From NCBI RefSeq assembly GCF_001297065.1, contig NZ_LHOX01000018.1, positions 124,001 to 188,000 of the forward strand: DNA of 64,000 bases, in the 5' to 3' direction. The position numbers and the translations under genes were made by a program. The stretch's first letter is position 1, and the number at the start of each line of letters is the position of its first letter. The notes beneath the pieces were generated by a model. The model made no database searches and was not told where the DNA came from. It saw nothing but the letters and a program-made list of their open reading frames with translations. Positions 43,756 to 54,194 of the stretch are shown here, in pieces. Source of the stretch: Enterococcus sp. RIT-PI-f (GTDB lineage: Bacteria > Bacillota > Bacilli > Lactobacillales > Enterococcaceae).

Positions 43756-44503
43756 GGAAATCAAAACCCGTTTATTTGATCAGCAATTTGATGATCCAGC
43801 TTACCTAGCAGCTTTGCGCGACGATACCCGCAGCGGCGTTAAAACGCTGATTGCGCAATATGAAAATCAGCAAATCAAACAACAGCAACTGATCGCAAAG
43901 TCCAACGAGATGTCTATCTTTGAACGAGCAGCCTATGCAAAAGGTGTCCGATTTATCGCAGGCCTTGATGAAGTCGGTCGGGGCCCGCTTGCAGGTCCAG
44001 TGGTTGCCGCTGCAGTGATCTTACCCAAAGACTGTCAAATCTTGGGTTTGAACGATTCAAAGCAACTATCTCAAAAAAAACGCGATGCATTGTTTGTTGA
44101 GATCCACAACCATGCGATTGCCATAGGGATGGGCGTTGTCTCTCATGATGAAATCGATCGCTTGAATATTTATCAAGCGAGCCGATTAGCGATGAAAATC
44201 GCCTTAGAAGACTTAGCTGTGACCCCTGAATATCTATTGGTGGATGCCATGACGATCGATACGGCCATCGAACAGCAAAGTCTGATCAAAGGCGATGCCC
44301 GTTCGAATAGTATTGCAGCTGCAAGTATCATCGCAAAAGTCTATCGGGACAATTTGATGGCGGACTATCACCAAACATATCCCTATTATGGATTTGATAA
44401 AAATGCGGGATATGGCACAAAAACCCATTTGGACGGATTGAAGGATCACGGCATATGTCCGATCCATCGCAAAACATTTGCACCAGTCAAACAGTATCTA
44501 TGA
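43730..44503 (+). CDS. rnhB: Ribonuclease HII
   Basis: 257 residues. After an N-terminal extension of about 70 residues typical of Bacillus/Enterococcus RNase HII, the catalytic block [20 protein letters not shown] gives Asp and Glu, and LLVDAM gives the next Asp; [11 protein letters not shown] and HRKTF close the domain. Removes ribonucleotides from DNA. ATG 43730 has AGAGGAG close upstream; ATG 43739 is an in-frame alternative. Overlaps rbgA by 26 bases, so the genes are coupled. Confidence 0.96.
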   Translation: MRQMTQSIKEIKTRLFDQQFDDPAYLAALRDDTRSGVKTLIAQYENQQIKQQQLIAKSNEMSIFERAAYAKGVRFIAGLDEVGRGPLAGPVVAAAVILPKDCQILGLNDSKQLSQKKRDALFVEIHNHAIAIGMGVVSHDEIDRLNIYQASRLAMKIALEDLAVTPEYLLVDAMTIDTAIEQQSLIKGDARSNSIAAASIIAKVYRDNLMADYHQTYPYYGFDKNAGYGTKTHLDGLKDHGICPIHRKTFAPVKQYL

Positions 44504-44571
44504 TTTTCATACAAACCTCTTTTTTTAGCGAATCTTATTTTAAGTATGCTAAAGAAATGAGGTTTTTTATT

Positions 44572-45459
44572 GTGCACTACGATGAATGTTCAACTTTTGA
44601 AAAACAGATAATCAGGTTGTACTACTGTCCGGGGATCGGGGCAAAAAGTTTTTGGCGAATCGTGAAACATTGGCTAGCCCAGCGCCATACGATCATCCAG
44701 TCGGCAGACTTGCAACAAATCGGTTTTTCCCCTCAAAAAGCCGAGCAGATCCATCAGAGATGGCAAAAGATGTCAGAATCAACGCTTCGTCAGATGTTGG
44801 GTGAACAACAGTTGATAACTTTTTTTTCACCAACGTATCCAGATTTACTCCGGCGTATAGCAGATCCTCCTGTGCTCTTGTTCTATCAGGGGGAAATATC
44901 GTTGCTTCAAAGACCAAGTATCGCGCTGGTCGGCGGGCGGGAGGCCTCTGTGTATGGCAGAAAAGTATGCGAGAGATTGGTTCCGCCGTTAATCGCAAAA
45001 AATTATGTGATCCTCAGTGGGTTAGCGAAAGGTGTGGATCGTTTTGCCCATGAGTCTGCTTTGCGGAATCATGGCAAAACCATCGCAGTCGTTGGTACAG
45101 GCGTAGATATCTGTTACCCTGCATCGTCACGGCATGTGTATGAAGAAATCTGTCACGCGCATTTGGTGATCAGTGAATATCCAATGGGAACCCCACCAAA
45201 ACGGTTTCATTTCCCGATGCGCAATCGCTTGATTGCTGGCGTTGCGCAAGGCGTCTGTGTCATCGAGGCCAAAGAAAAAAGCGGCTCTTTGATTACGGCA
45301 CAATTGGCATTAGAAAATGGACGAGAAGTTTTTGCAGTGCCGGGAGAAATCATTTCACCACAATCTAAAGGCTGCCATCAATTGATTCAAGATGGAGCCA
45401 AATGTACGATTGACGCGGTGGATATCTTGCAAGAGTTAACGTATTTATCATGTTTGTAA
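44572..45459 (+). CDS. dprA: DNA processing protein DprA (Smf)
   Basis: 295 residues. Short helical SAM-like N-terminus (LYYCPGIGAKSFWRI) and the DprA Rossmann domain with PPVLLFYQGE, IALVGGREAS, SGLAKGVDRFAHESAL, GTGVDICYPA, PPKRFHFPMRNRLIAG and SGSLITAQLALENGREVFAVPG. Loads RecA on single-stranded DNA taken up in transformation. I prefer GTG 44572, which is 9 bases after a GAGG ribosome site; ATG 44557 overlaps that site and upstream frames are not family-like. No other competence genes are in the window. Confidence 0.9.
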   Translation: MHYDECSTFEKQIIRLYYCPGIGAKSFWRIVKHWLAQRHTIIQSADLQQIGFSPQKAEQIHQRWQKMSESTLRQMLGEQQLITFFSPTYPDLLRRIADPPVLLFYQGEISLLQRPSIALVGGREASVYGRKVCERLVPPLIAKNYVILSGLAKGVDRFAHESALRNHGKTIAVVGTGVDICYPASSRHVYEEICHAHLVISEYPMGTPPKRFHFPMRNRLIAGVAQGVCVIEAKEKSGSLITAQLALENGREVFAVPGEIISPQSKGCHQLIQDGAKCTIDAVDILQELTYLSCL

Positions 45460-45469
45460 TCAACCTTCC

Positions 45470-45498
45470 TTGACAAAACTTTTTTCGAAAGCTATGAT
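45470..45498 (+). promoter_or_regulatory. topA promoter
   Basis: Consensus TTGACA (45470-45475), exactly 17 bases, TATGAT (45493-45498). Transcription should start near 45505, about 90 bases before topA. Confidence 0.75.
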
Positions 45499-45593
45499 AA
45501 GCTACGATTTGTATGTTTGCTAAACATATGATAGATTCATTGATTGAAGGTATATATATAGTAGGAAAAATCCAGGAAGGAGCCATTCTTTAT

Positions 45594-47672
45594 ATGGCAT
45601 ACAAATATTTAGTCATTGTGGAATCGCCAGCGAAGGCGAAAACCATAGAAAAATACCTCGGACGAAATTATAAAGTTGTTGCGAGTGTAGGACATATTCG
45701 AGATTTACCAAAAAGCAAAATGGGGATCGATGTAGAAAATGATTATGAACCCCATTATATTTCAATACGCGGCAAAGGCGATGTGATCAAAGGCTTGCGC
45801 TCAGCAGCTAAAAAAGCTGAAAAAGTTTATCTCGCAAGTGACCCGGATAGAGAAGGGGAAGCCATTGCTTGGCATTTGGCTTTCTTATTGGGCCTAGATT
45901 TGAAAGATCAAAATCGCGTGGTCTTCAATGAGATCACCAAAGAGGCAGTCAAAGCAGCTTTCAAGGAACCACGTACCATTGATGTGGATCTGGTGGATGC
46001 CCAACAAGCCCGTCGTATTTTAGACCGTCTAGTCGGCTATTCTCTCAGTCCGATTTTGTGGCGTAAAGTCAAAAAAGGCTTGAGTGCCGGTCGTGTGCAA
46101 TCTGTTGCCCTAAAAATCATTATCGATCGTGAAAAAGAAATTCGCGATTTTGTACCGGAAGAATATTGGAGTATCGATGGCAACTTCAAGAAAGCAACCA
46201 AAAAATTTAAAGCCAACTTCTGGGGATTAGACGGCAAAAAGAAAAAATTGCCGAATGCAGAAAGCATCAAAGAAGTGACAGAACGGTTAACAAGCAAAGA
46301 TTTCCAAGTGACAAAAGTTGAAAAGAAAGAGCGCAAGCGCAATCCTGCAGCGCCATTCACGACGAGTAGTCTGCAACAAGAAGCAGCCCGTAAACTGAAT
46401 TTCCGTACCAGAAAAACCATGATGGTCGCGCAGCAATTGTATGAAGGCATTGCCCTAGGCAAGCAAGGAACCGTTGGGTTGATCACCTATATGCGTACGG
46501 ATTCGACACGGATCGCCGATTCCGCAAAAGCTGAAGCGGCTGCATTCATTGAAAGCACGTATGGAACGGAATTTTCTGCCCATGGCGGCAAAAAACGTGC
46601 CAATGCCCAAGGGGCGCAGGATGCCCATGAAGCGGTTCGTCCATCCAGTGTCTTGCGGACGCCAGAGAGTCTCGAAAAATTCTTGGATAAGGATCAAATG
46701 AAACTATATCGTTTGATTTGGGCGCGTTTCGTCGCTAGTCAAATGACGCCGGCGATCTTGGATACCATGAAAGTGACGCTGGACCAAAATGGCGCGATTT
46801 TTATCGCCAATGGCTCTAAGATCAAATTCAAAGGATTCATGCAAGTCTATGTTGAGGGCCGAGATGATGGCAAAGAAGACAAAGAAAATATCTTGCCTGA
46901 CTTAGTTGAGGGAGATACTGTCCAATCTGTATCGATCGAACCGAAACAACACTTTACACAACCGCCAGCCCGCTTCAGTGAAGCGACATTGATCAAAACA
47001 CTGGAAGAAAATGGGGTAGGACGTCCTTCAACTTATGCTCCTACACTTGAAACGATCCAACGCAGATATTATGTGAAGTTGGCGCAAAAGCGCTTTGAAC
47101 CAACGGAATTGGGGGAAATCGTCAACTCGTTGATCGAAGAGTTTTTCCCGCAGATCGTTGATACCCATTTTACAGCAGAAATGGAAAATAGCTTGGATAG
47201 TGTAGAAGCTGGAAAAGAAGAATGGGTCAAAGTCGTTGATCAATTTTATCGTCCTTTCGAAAAGGAATTGACTACTGCTGAAGAACAAATCGAAAAGATC
47301 CAAATCAAAGATGAACCAGCTGGCTTTGACTGTGATCTATGCGGACATCCGATGGTCATCAAATTAGGCCGATATGGCAAGTTTTACGCCTGCAGCAATT
47401 TTCCTGATTGTCGCAATACCAAGCCAATCGTCAAGGAAATCGGTGTCGAATGTCCTGTCTGTCACGAAGGACAAGTTGTTGAGCGCAAATCAAAGAAAAA
47501 TCGCTTATTCTATGGATGCACCCGTTATCCAGAATGCGACTTTACGTCTTGGGATAAACCTGTCGGACGCAATTGTCCGAAATGTGACAACTACTTAGTT
47601 GAAAAGAAAGTCAAAGGCGGCAAACAGGTCGTTTGTATCAATGGCGACTACGAAGAGCAAGTCCAAAAATAA
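45594..47672 (+). CDS. topA: DNA topoisomerase I
   Basis: 692 residues. TOPRIM domain at the start ([32 protein letters not shown]), active-site Tyr299 in [11 protein letters not shown], then three C-terminal four-cysteine zinc fingers ([41 protein letters not shown], the last with three clear Cys). Relaxes negative supercoils. The start ATG 45594 follows AGGAAGGAG by 11 bases; the frame from 45513 overlaps the leader. A consensus promoter lies at 45470. Followed by an unusual hairpin at 47675-47750. Confidence 0.97.
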   Translation: MAYKYLVIVESPAKAKTIEKYLGRNYKVVASVGHIRDLPKSKMGIDVENDYEPHYISIRGKGDVIKGLRSAAKKAEKVYLASDPDREGEAIAWHLAFLLGLDLKDQNRVVFNEITKEAVKAAFKEPRTIDVDLVDAQQARRILDRLVGYSLSPILWRKVKKGLSAGRVQSVALKIIIDREKEIRDFVPEEYWSIDGNFKKATKKFKANFWGLDGKKKKLPNAESIKEVTERLTSKDFQVTKVEKKERKRNPAAPFTTSSLQQEAARKLNFRTRKTMMVAQQLYEGIALGKQGTVGLITYMRTDSTRIADSAKAEAAAFIESTYGTEFSAHGGKKRANAQGAQDAHEAVRPSSVLRTPESLEKFLDKDQMKLYRLIWARFVASQMTPAILDTMKVTLDQNGAIFIANGSKIKFKGFMQVYVEGRDDGKEDKENILPDLVEGDTVQSVSIEPKQHFTQPPARFSEATLIKTLEENGVGRPSTYAPTLETIQRRYYVKLAQKRFEPTELGEIVNSLIEEFFPQIVDTHFTAEMENSLDSVEAGKEEWVKVVDQFYRPFEKELTTAEEQIEKIQIKDEPAGFDCDLCGHPMVIKLGRYGKFYACSNFPDCRNTKPIVKEIGVECPVCHEGQVVERKSKKNRLFYGCTRYPECDFTSWDKPVGRNCPKCDNYLVEKKVKGGKQVVCINGDYEEQVQK

Positions 47673-47674
47673 GA

Positions 47675-47750
47675 CAACCACAACGGCAACTCCGCTGGAT
47701 CATCTTGTGCCCACGCCCTGATGATCCAGTCGGATGGGCCGTTCCTGTTG
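47675..47750. repeat. Long imperfect inverted repeat between topA and trmFO
   Basis: Four paired blocks line up in one hairpin: CAAC (47675-47678) with GTTG (47747-47750), AACGGC (47682-47687) with GCCGTT (47738-47743), CCG (47692-47694) with CGG (47731-47733), and CTGGATCATC (47695-47704) with GATGATCCAG (47720-47729). The outer internal loops are symmetric (3 by 3 and 4 by 4), with one bulged T at 47730 and a 15-base end loop. There is no T run, so it is not a standard terminator. Confidence 0.7.
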
Positions 47751-47801
47751 CCTGGTGATTGGCATCTATCTAACCACATGCTGAAAAAAAGGAGTCTGAC
47801 T

Positions 47802-49106
47802 ATGAAAAAAATAAATGTAATCGGTGCCGGACTGGCTGGAAGTGAAGCTGCCTGGCAAGCTGCTGAAGCAGGCGTAGCCGTGAATCTATATGAAATGCGT
47901 CCCAAAAAAACAACAGAAGCGCATCATAGCAATAATTTCGCTGAGTTGGTGTGTACGAATTCGTTGAGAGGCAATAATTTGACCAATGCAGTCGGCGTCT
48001 TGAAAGAAGAGATGCGTCGTCTAAACTCTGTGATCATCACATCGGCGGACGAAACTGCAGTCCCTGCAGGAGGCGCATTGGCAGTCGATCGTGACGATTT
48101 CTCCGCCCTTGTGACCAAACGTGTCAAAGAACATCCATTAGTAACGGTATTTGAAGAAGAAATCACTGAGATCCCAGAGGGTATCACTGTGATCGCCACA
48201 GGACCGCTAACCTCGGAACCATTGTCACAAGCAATCCAAGCCTTCAACGGATCAGAGGGATTCTACTTTTATGATGCGGCAGCGCCAATCGTAGATAAAT
48301 CAACGATCAATATGGACAAAGTTTACCTTAAATCACGTTATGATAAGGGCGAAGCTGCTTATTTGAATTGTCCGATGACCAAAGAAGAGTTTTATGCCTT
48401 TCGAGAAGCGTTGCTTGAAGCAGAAGTGGCACCGTTAAAAGCATTTGAAAAAGAAAAATTCTTTGAAGGCTGTATGCCGATCGAAGTTATGGCTGGTCGT
48501 GGGCCTAAAACGATGCTGTTTGGTCCAATGAAACCAGTCGGCCTAGAAGATCCAAAGACAGGCAAACGACCTTATGCGGTGATCCAGTTGCGTCAAGACA
48601 ACGCAGCAGCTTCACTGTATAATATCGTCGGATTCCAAACCCATTTAAAATGGGGCGAGCAAAAACGCGTTTTTCGCATGATTCCTGGTTTAGAAGAAGC
48701 TGAATTCGTGCGTTTTGGCGTCATGCACCGTAACAGCTTTATGAATTCTCCTGAATTGCTGCAGCAAACATATCAGTCGAAAAAAAGAGCTGACTTATTC
48801 TTTGCCGGTCAAATGACTGGGGTCGAAGGGTATGTCGAGAGTGCTGCCAGTGGTTTGATTGCTGGGATCAATGCAGCAAAATTAGCGAAAGAAGAAGACC
48901 CAATCATCTTTCCGCAAGAAACTGCGATCGGGAGCATGGCTTACTATATCACCCATGCAGAAGGCAAACATTTCCAACCAATGAATGCCAATTTCGGCTT
49001 GCTACCTGAATTACCAGAGCGGATCCGGGATAAGAAATCTCGCTATGAAGCGTTGGCCAATCGTGCATTGACTGCTTTAGAAACAGCCAAAACCGAATTA
49101 TTGTGA
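47802..49106 (+). CDS. trmFO: Folate-dependent tRNA (uracil-5-)-methyltransferase TrmFO (Gid)
   Basis: 434 residues. N-terminal FAD-binding [16 protein letters not shown], then [33 protein letters not shown] with the conserved Cys, and C-terminal [22 protein letters not shown]. Makes the ribothymidine at position 54 of tRNA using methylenetetrahydrofolate. Start ATG 47802 has AAAGGAG 7-8 bases upstream; the open frame from 47721 runs through the hairpin and is not coding by family comparison. Terminator at 49119. Confidence 0.97.
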   Translation: MKKINVIGAGLAGSEAAWQAAEAGVAVNLYEMRPKKTTEAHHSNNFAELVCTNSLRGNNLTNAVGVLKEEMRRLNSVIITSADETAVPAGGALAVDRDDFSALVTKRVKEHPLVTVFEEEITEIPEGITVIATGPLTSEPLSQAIQAFNGSEGFYFYDAAAPIVDKSTINMDKVYLKSRYDKGEAAYLNCPMTKEEFYAFREALLEAEVAPLKAFEKEKFFEGCMPIEVMAGRGPKTMLFGPMKPVGLEDPKTGKRPYAVIQLRQDNAAASLYNIVGFQTHLKWGEQKRVFRMIPGLEEAEFVRFGVMHRNSFMNSPELLQQTYQSKKRADLFFAGQMTGVEGYVESAASGLIAGINAAKLAKEEDPIIFPQETAIGSMAYYITHAEGKHFQPMNANFGLLPELPERIRDKKSRYEALANRALTALETAKTELL

Positions 49107-49118
49107 GCAATCAACAGT

Positions 49119-49152
49119 TCTCTTACTTTAAATTAGTAAGAGGATTTTTTTT
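49119..49152 (+). terminator. Intrinsic terminator after trmFO
   Basis: CTCTTACT (49120-49127) pairs with AGTAAGAG (49135-49142), followed by GA and a run of eight or more T. Confidence 0.85.
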
Positions 49153-49220
49153 TAATTTGTCTTGAAACTTTTCTTTTGTTGACTTATGATAGTTTGTAAC
49201 AATGAAAGGCGGGGAGCAAA

Positions 49221-49643
49221 GTGGCCGAAAAATGGTTCTCGATGATTCAAACATATCTCGCACAATTTCCGACAGTCATTCAATTTTTGGGTTGGCTGAT
49301 TTTGATCATTGGCGGATTATTGGTTGTTTTTCTGCTATTCAGCATCATACTGGCACCGTTGATGTGGTTTTATAATCGCATAACAGACAAAAACAACAGC
49401 AACGTCATCAGTCAGTCGGACTTTTTGATTGGGGAATTGACCGAAAAAATCGCAGGACCGTCTATGGGTGAAGTGATGGAAATCGGCAGCCAAACAGCCC
49501 GTTCGGTCTATCCGGCTCGGCTCTATCGAGAGGAAGACCGCAGCAATAATATGCTGTTACCCGTTGGCACAAAAGTCATCATTGTTGAGGTTGATCAAAA
49601 AGGAATCGCGTTGGTGGTTGAAAGCAAACATTTTATAGAATAG
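49221..49643 (+). CDS. NfeD/YuaF-like membrane protein
   Basis: 140 residues: one or two membrane spans at about 20-46 and a C-terminal beta-rich, OB-fold-like domain (DFLIGELTEKIAGPSMGEVMEIG, VGTKVIIVEVDQKGIALVVE). It sits 13 bases before a flotillin gene, the same pairing as yuaF-floT in Bacillus, where it helps organise flotillin membrane microdomains. The start is GTG 49221 after GGCGGGGAG. Confidence 0.8.
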   Translation: MAEKWFSMIQTYLAQFPTVIQFLGWLILIIGGLLVVFLLFSIILAPLMWFYNRITDKNNSNVISQSDFLIGELTEKIAGPSMGEVMEIGSQTARSVYPARLYREEDRSNNMLLPVGTKVIIVEVDQKGIALVVESKHFIE

Positions 49644-49656
49644 GAAGTGTGTTCGA

Positions 49657-51090
49657 ATGGTAGATTCAGGTTCAGCGTTACATTTTTTAAGTAATCCTAT
49701 TTTCTGGGGTATTATTTTCTTGGTATTACTGATAGCGTTTTTAATGGTTCGTTATCGCATCGGCAAACCCGATGAAGCATTGATCGTTACAGGGTCTTTC
49801 TTGGGCAAAGAAGGAATCAAAATCTTGAAAAACAGCGGGACATTTGTGATCCCAATCGTCCAAAAAGCCCATAAATTAAGCTTGCTGACCCATAAATTGG
49901 AAATTGGCACACCAGAAGTGTATACGGAGCAAGGTGTACCGATCAAAGCCAGTGCTACAGTTTTAGTCAAAGTAGGCAACAGTACAGAATCAATCAAAAC
50001 AGCAGCAGAACAATACTTAGGCAAATCGACTGCAGAGTTGGAAGATGAAGCCCAAGAAGTGTTAGAAGGACATTTACGCGCGATTTTGGGTACGATGACT
50101 GTAGAAGCCATTTATAAAAATCGCGATGATTTTGCGGAACAAGTCCAAGAGGTGGCCTCAACAGACTTGAAAAAGATGGGATTGGAGATCGTGTCCTTTA
50201 CCATCAAAGATGTGTCGGATACCAATGGGTATTTGGATGCGTTAGGTCGTCCACAAATCGCAGTCGTGAAGAAAAATGCTGAAGTTGCTGAATCAAATGC
50301 TTTGCGGGAAACACGGATCAAGCAAGCTGAAAATGAACAGTTGGCACAGCATGAAGAGATTCGCCGTCAAACCGAGATTGCCGAAGCCACGAAAGAAATG
50401 GCCTTAAAACAAGCGCAATACAAACAAGAACGCGAAGTTGCTGATGCGAAGGCTGAACAAATCGCTGTCGGTGAAAAGATGAAAGTCCAACTGATCGAAC
50501 AAGAAAAAAATATCGAGATCCAAGAGAAACAAGCCGAATTAACAGAGAAAGAATTAAACGCCACCGTTCGGAAAAAAGCCGAAGCCGACAAATATGTGGT
50601 AGAACAAAATGCATTGGCTGATAAAGCCAAAGAAATCGCTCATGCCCAAGCAGAAGCGGAAAAAGTCAAATTGGCTGCGCAAGCGGAAGCGGAACGTATC
50701 GAGAAATTAGGTTCTGCAGATGCCGACCGGATCGCCAAGGTCGGTCAAGCAGAAGCGGAAAGCCGCGAGAAGATGGCTGTCGCATTGACCAAGCTGAACG
50801 AAGCAGGTATTTTGATGGAATTCATCAAAGTCTTGCCAGAAATCGCCAAAGAAGTCAATGCACCATTGAGCAATATTGATAAAGTCGTTAGTTTTGGCGG
50901 CAATGATGGCCTTCATGGCATGGGAGAAGCCGGTCTTGCCCGCACCTTCGATACGATCAAAGAAACCACTGGCTTAGATTTGGTAGGTTTGATCAACGAT
51001 ACGATGTCAACCAAACAAGGCAACAAAGAATTGGTTGGTGCCCTCTCTGCGCATCCTCAAGCCAAAACAGCGGAACCGATCAACGAATAA
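49657..51090 (+). CDS. floT: Flotillin-like protein (SPFH/band 7)
   Basis: 477 residues. N-terminal hydrophobic hairpin or span (about 13-30), the SPFH/PHB domain to about 190, then a long coiled coil from about 200 to 375 full of Ala, Glu, Lys and Gln (repeated AEA/KAEA patterns such as AQAEAEKVKLAAQAEAERI), and a Gly-rich C-terminal part. Forms oligomers that mark functional membrane microdomains. Start ATG 49657 after GGAAGTG. Forms an operon with the NfeD-like gene. Confidence 0.94.
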   Translation: MVDSGSALHFLSNPIFWGIIFLVLLIAFLMVRYRIGKPDEALIVTGSFLGKEGIKILKNSGTFVIPIVQKAHKLSLLTHKLEIGTPEVYTEQGVPIKASATVLVKVGNSTESIKTAAEQYLGKSTAELEDEAQEVLEGHLRAILGTMTVEAIYKNRDDFAEQVQEVASTDLKKMGLEIVSFTIKDVSDTNGYLDALGRPQIAVVKKNAEVAESNALRETRIKQAENEQLAQHEEIRRQTEIAEATKEMALKQAQYKQEREVADAKAEQIAVGEKMKVQLIEQEKNIEIQEKQAELTEKELNATVRKKAEADKYVVEQNALADKAKEIAHAQAEAEKVKLAAQAEAERIEKLGSADADRIAKVGQAEAESREKMAVALTKLNEAGILMEFIKVLPEIAKEVNAPLSNIDKVVSFGGNDGLHGMGEAGLARTFDTIKETTGLDLVGLINDTMSTKQGNKELVGALSAHPQAKTAEPINE

Positions 51091-51099
51091 TCTGACAGA

Positions 51100-51145
51100 G
51101 GCTGCAAAAACGTGTCTTGCTGACACTTTTTGCAGTCTTTTTTTG
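51100..51145 (+). terminator. Intrinsic terminator after floT
   Basis: GCTGCAAAAA (51101-51110) plus GTGTC (51112-51116) pair with GACAC (51122-51126) plus TTTTTGCAGT (51127-51136), followed by CTTTTTTT. Confidence 0.85.
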
Positions 51146-51306
51146 TTGAGAAAAAGTTGAAAAACATTGAAAATTGTTGGAAGATTCTTAAGAAATTTTC
51201 ACAATTATGTCTGAACTTTGAAATATTGGTTAAATTCTGACAATTCGTTTGTCTTTTTGTTTTGGCTGTGATAGAGTTATTTTGAATCACGGAATGAGGG
51301 ATTGTT

Positions 51307-52206
51307 TTGCAAGAAGAACAACTTCAAGATGAATTTTTTCGTTATCTTATTTTCGAAAGAGGGTATTCTGAGAAGACGAAGAAAGCCTATCAAGAAGACA
51401 TGGAGAATTTTTTTCAGTTTTTGGCAGATTCCGGCAACAGTGCATTCTTAACGATCGATTATCGCGATGTGAGGGTCTACTTGAGTTACCTCAACGAACA
51501 AGGTTATAGCCGTAATTCGATCAGCCGCAAAATGGCGAGCTTGCGGTCGTTTTATCACTATCTGACGAAACATGAAGTCGTGAAAGAAAATCCTTTTGCG
51601 TATGTCCATATGAAAAAAAAGAATGCGAAATTACCGCGTTTTTTTTATGAACAGGAGATGGCTGCGCTATTTGAGAGTGTGACCGGTGATGAGCCGCTCC
51701 AACAACGCAATCTGGCGTTGCTGGAAGTGTTGTATGGATCAGGCTTGCGGGTCAGCGAGTGCAGCAATTTAACGATACCAGATATCGATTGGGAAAGCGG
51801 CGTGTTGCTGATTCATGGAAAGGGCAACAAGGATCGCTATGTTCCTTTTGGCAGTTATGCCCAAAAAGCCGTCAAACGCTACCTTTCTGACGGCCGTCAG
51901 TATTTGACAGACAAATTTCACAAAGATCATCCATTCGTTTTTATCAATCGCCTAGGCGATGGGATCACACCGACAGGCATTGAATATGTCTTGAATCAAG
52001 TGATCCAAAAAAGCAGTTTAGACAGTCAGATCCATCCGCATATGCTGCGTCATACGTTTGCGACGCATTTATTGAATCATGGCGCTGACATGCGGACAGT
52101 TCAAGAACTTCTGGGACATGCCAATTTGTCAACAACGCAAATCTACGCACATGTCACCAAAGACAGTTTGCAAAAAAATTATCGCCAGTTTCATCCACGG
52201 GCGTAA
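51307..52206 (+). CDS. xerC: Tyrosine recombinase XerC
   Basis: 299 residues. SAM-like N-terminal domain (YLIFERGYSEKTKKAYQEDMENFFQF) and catalytic domain with the complete set Arg148 (GSGLRVSE), Lys172 (GKGNKDR), His245 and Arg248 (HMLRH), His271 (LGHANL) and the nucleophile Tyr280 (IYAHV). Resolves chromosome dimers at dif with XerD. It is the first gene of the conserved xerC-hslV-hslU-codY set. Start is TTG 51307 with GAGGG 7 bases upstream. No dif-like site was noticed near it. Confidence 0.95.
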   Translation: MQEEQLQDEFFRYLIFERGYSEKTKKAYQEDMENFFQFLADSGNSAFLTIDYRDVRVYLSYLNEQGYSRNSISRKMASLRSFYHYLTKHEVVKENPFAYVHMKKKNAKLPRFFYEQEMAALFESVTGDEPLQQRNLALLEVLYGSGLRVSECSNLTIPDIDWESGVLLIHGKGNKDRYVPFGSYAQKAVKRYLSDGRQYLTDKFHKDHPFVFINRLGDGITPTGIEYVLNQVIQKSSLDSQIHPHMLRHTFATHLLNHGADMRTVQELLGHANLSTTQIYAHVTKDSLQKNYRQFHPRA

Positions 52207-52227
52207 CAGATACAGGAGGAAGACAAG

Positions 52228-52770
52228 ATGACAGCAGAATTTCATTCAACCACGATCTGCGGCGTTGAAAAAGATGGCAAATTTGCCATGGCCGGAGATG
52301 GCCAAGTAACAATGGGCGAACAAGTAATCATGAAAGGCACTGCAAAAAAAGTCCGTCGCATATACAATGGCGACGTGATCGTTGGCTTTGCCGGCAGTGT
52401 GGCAGATGCTTTTACATTGGAAGAAAAATTTGAAGGTAAATTAAATGAGTACAATGGGAACTTGCAACGAGCTGCCGTTGAATTAGCCCAAGAATGGCGT
52501 ACGCAGCAATCTATGCAAAAATTAGAGGCGATGCTGATCGTCATGAATGACAAGGAAATGCTTCTGGTATCAGGAACAGGGGAAGTGATCACCCCTGATG
52601 AAGGCATCTTGGCCATTGGGTCAGGGGGAAATTATGCCTTAGCAGCTGCCCGTGCCATGAAACGGTATGGTGGGGACTTGTCAGCAAAAGAAATCGCTGA
52701 AGGCGCATTGAATATCGCTGCGGATATCTGTGTATTTACCAATCACAACATTATTGTTGAAGAGTTTTAA
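52228..52770 (+). CDS. hslV: ATP-dependent protease peptidase subunit HslV (ClpQ)
   Basis: 180 residues. Proteasome-beta-like fold with [31 protein letters not shown] and [15 protein letters not shown]. The active-site Thr of HslV must be N-terminal; here TTICGV is preceded by MTAEFHS, so either processing of about seven residues or an extended N-terminal mode as described for Bacillus ClpQ is required. CAGGAGGAAG lies before ATG 52228. Works with HslU, encoded next. Confidence 0.95.
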   Translation: MTAEFHSTTICGVEKDGKFAMAGDGQVTMGEQVIMKGTAKKVRRIYNGDVIVGFAGSVADAFTLEEKFEGKLNEYNGNLQRAAVELAQEWRTQQSMQKLEAMLIVMNDKEMLLVSGTGEVITPDEGILAIGSGGNYALAAARAMKRYGGDLSAKEIAEGALNIAADICVFTNHNIIVEEF

Positions 52771-52783
52771 ATGAGGTGGAAAG

Positions 52784-54181
52784 ATGACAAATCAGAATAA
52801 ATCACCACGCGAGATCGTGAAAGAGTTAGATGAATATATCGTAGGTCAAACCGCTGCCAAAAAATCTGTGGCTGTTGCTTTGCGCAATCGCTATCGTCGG
52901 TTGCAGTTAGACGAAAAAATGCAGCAAGATGTGACACCAAAAAATATTTTGATGATTGGCCCAACTGGTGTCGGCAAGACGGAAATCGCGCGTCGCTTGG
53001 CGCGAATCGTCGACGCACCTTTTGTGAAATTGGAAGCAACCAAATTTACAGAAGTAGGGTATGTCGGAAGAGATGTCGAATCGATGGTACGGGATCTAGT
53101 TGAAAATGCGATTCAAATCGTCAAAAAAGACCAGTACAAGAATGTCCGCATCCAAGCGGAAAAGAAAGCCAACCGCCGTTTGGTCAAAGTGTTGGTACCT
53201 GGGATCAAAAAGGAACAAAAAAAACAAGGCAATCCATATGAACAAATGATGAACATGTTCAATGGTGCGCAACAACCAGAAGAACCAAAAGAGGAATTGA
53301 CGGATGAGATCCGCAGCAATCGGCAAGCGATTTTTGAGCAGTTGGAAAAAGGACTGCTGGACAATCGTGAAGTGACCATCGAAGTCGATGAACCGAAGAA
53401 TCAAGCACCTGCTATGAACAATGGCTTGGAGCAAATGGGGATCGATTTGAATGAAACCCTTGGTGCATTGAAACCGCAAAAGAAAATCGAACGGACGGTT
53501 ACAGTCAAAGAAGCCCGTGAATTGCTGATCCAAGAAGAATCATCTAAGTTGGTCAATGATGCGGATATCCACAGTGAAGCTCTACGTTTGGCTGAGTCCA
53601 GCGGTATTATTTTCCTGGATGAAATCGACAAGGTAACCTCTAAATCACAGCAATCTGGGGAAGTATCCAGAGAAGGCGTGCAACGGGATATTTTACCTAT
53701 CGTGGAAGGATCGCAAGTCAATACCAAATATGGGGCCTTGCAAACCGATCATATTCTGTTTATTGCCTCGGGTGCTTTTCATTTGTCAAAACCAAGTGAT
53801 TTGATTCCCGAACTGCAAGGACGCTTTCCGATTCGTGTCGAACTAGATGATTTGACCAAGGAAGATTTCGTCAAAATTTTGACAGAGCCGAACAATGCGC
53901 TGGTGAAACAGTATGTGGCATTGTTGGCAACTGAGAATGTCAAAGTCACCTTTACTTTAGAAGCGATCCAGAAGATTGCCGAAATCGCGTTTCAAGTCAA
54001 TCGTGACACAGACAATATCGGGGCACGACGCTTGCATACGATTTTAGAAAAACTATTAGAAGATTTGTTGTTTGAAGCCTCAGAGATGCAAATGGGTGAG
54101 ATCACCATCACTGAAGCCTATGTGGAAGACAAACTAGCCTCGATTGCAGAAGACCAAGACTTAAGTCGCTATATTTTATAA
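52784..54181 (+). CDS. hslU: ATP-dependent protease ATPase subunit HslU (ClpY)
   Basis: 465 residues. AAA+ protein with Walker [10 protein letters not shown], a substrate-binding I domain (about 115-235), Walker [10 protein letters not shown], then [12 protein letters not shown] and a C-terminal ISRYIL-type end (LSRYIL) that inserts into HslV. Unfolds substrates for HslV. The ribosome site GAGGTGG is 5-6 bases before ATG 52784, and the gap to hslV is 13 bases. Confidence 0.97.
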   Translation: MTNQNKSPREIVKELDEYIVGQTAAKKSVAVALRNRYRRLQLDEKMQQDVTPKNILMIGPTGVGKTEIARRLARIVDAPFVKLEATKFTEVGYVGRDVESMVRDLVENAIQIVKKDQYKNVRIQAEKKANRRLVKVLVPGIKKEQKKQGNPYEQMMNMFNGAQQPEEPKEELTDEIRSNRQAIFEQLEKGLLDNREVTIEVDEPKNQAPAMNNGLEQMGIDLNETLGALKPQKKIERTVTVKEARELLIQEESSKLVNDADIHSEALRLAESSGIIFLDEIDKVTSKSQQSGEVSREGVQRDILPIVEGSQVNTKYGALQTDHILFIASGAFHLSKPSDLIPELQGRFPIRVELDDLTKEDFVKILTEPNNALVKQYVALLATENVKVTFTLEAIQKIAEIAFQVNRDTDNIGARRLHTILEKLLEDLLFEASEMQMGEITITEAYVEDKLASIAEDQDLSRYIL

Positions 54182-54194
54182 AGGGAGCAAACCA

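Noticed and set aside
51194-51208. CodY-box-like sequence upstream of the xerC-hslVU-codY operon
   Set aside because: The first half AATTTTC fits the AATTTTCWGAAAATT consensus, but four of the remaining positions do not, so autoregulation by CodY cannot be claimed from it.
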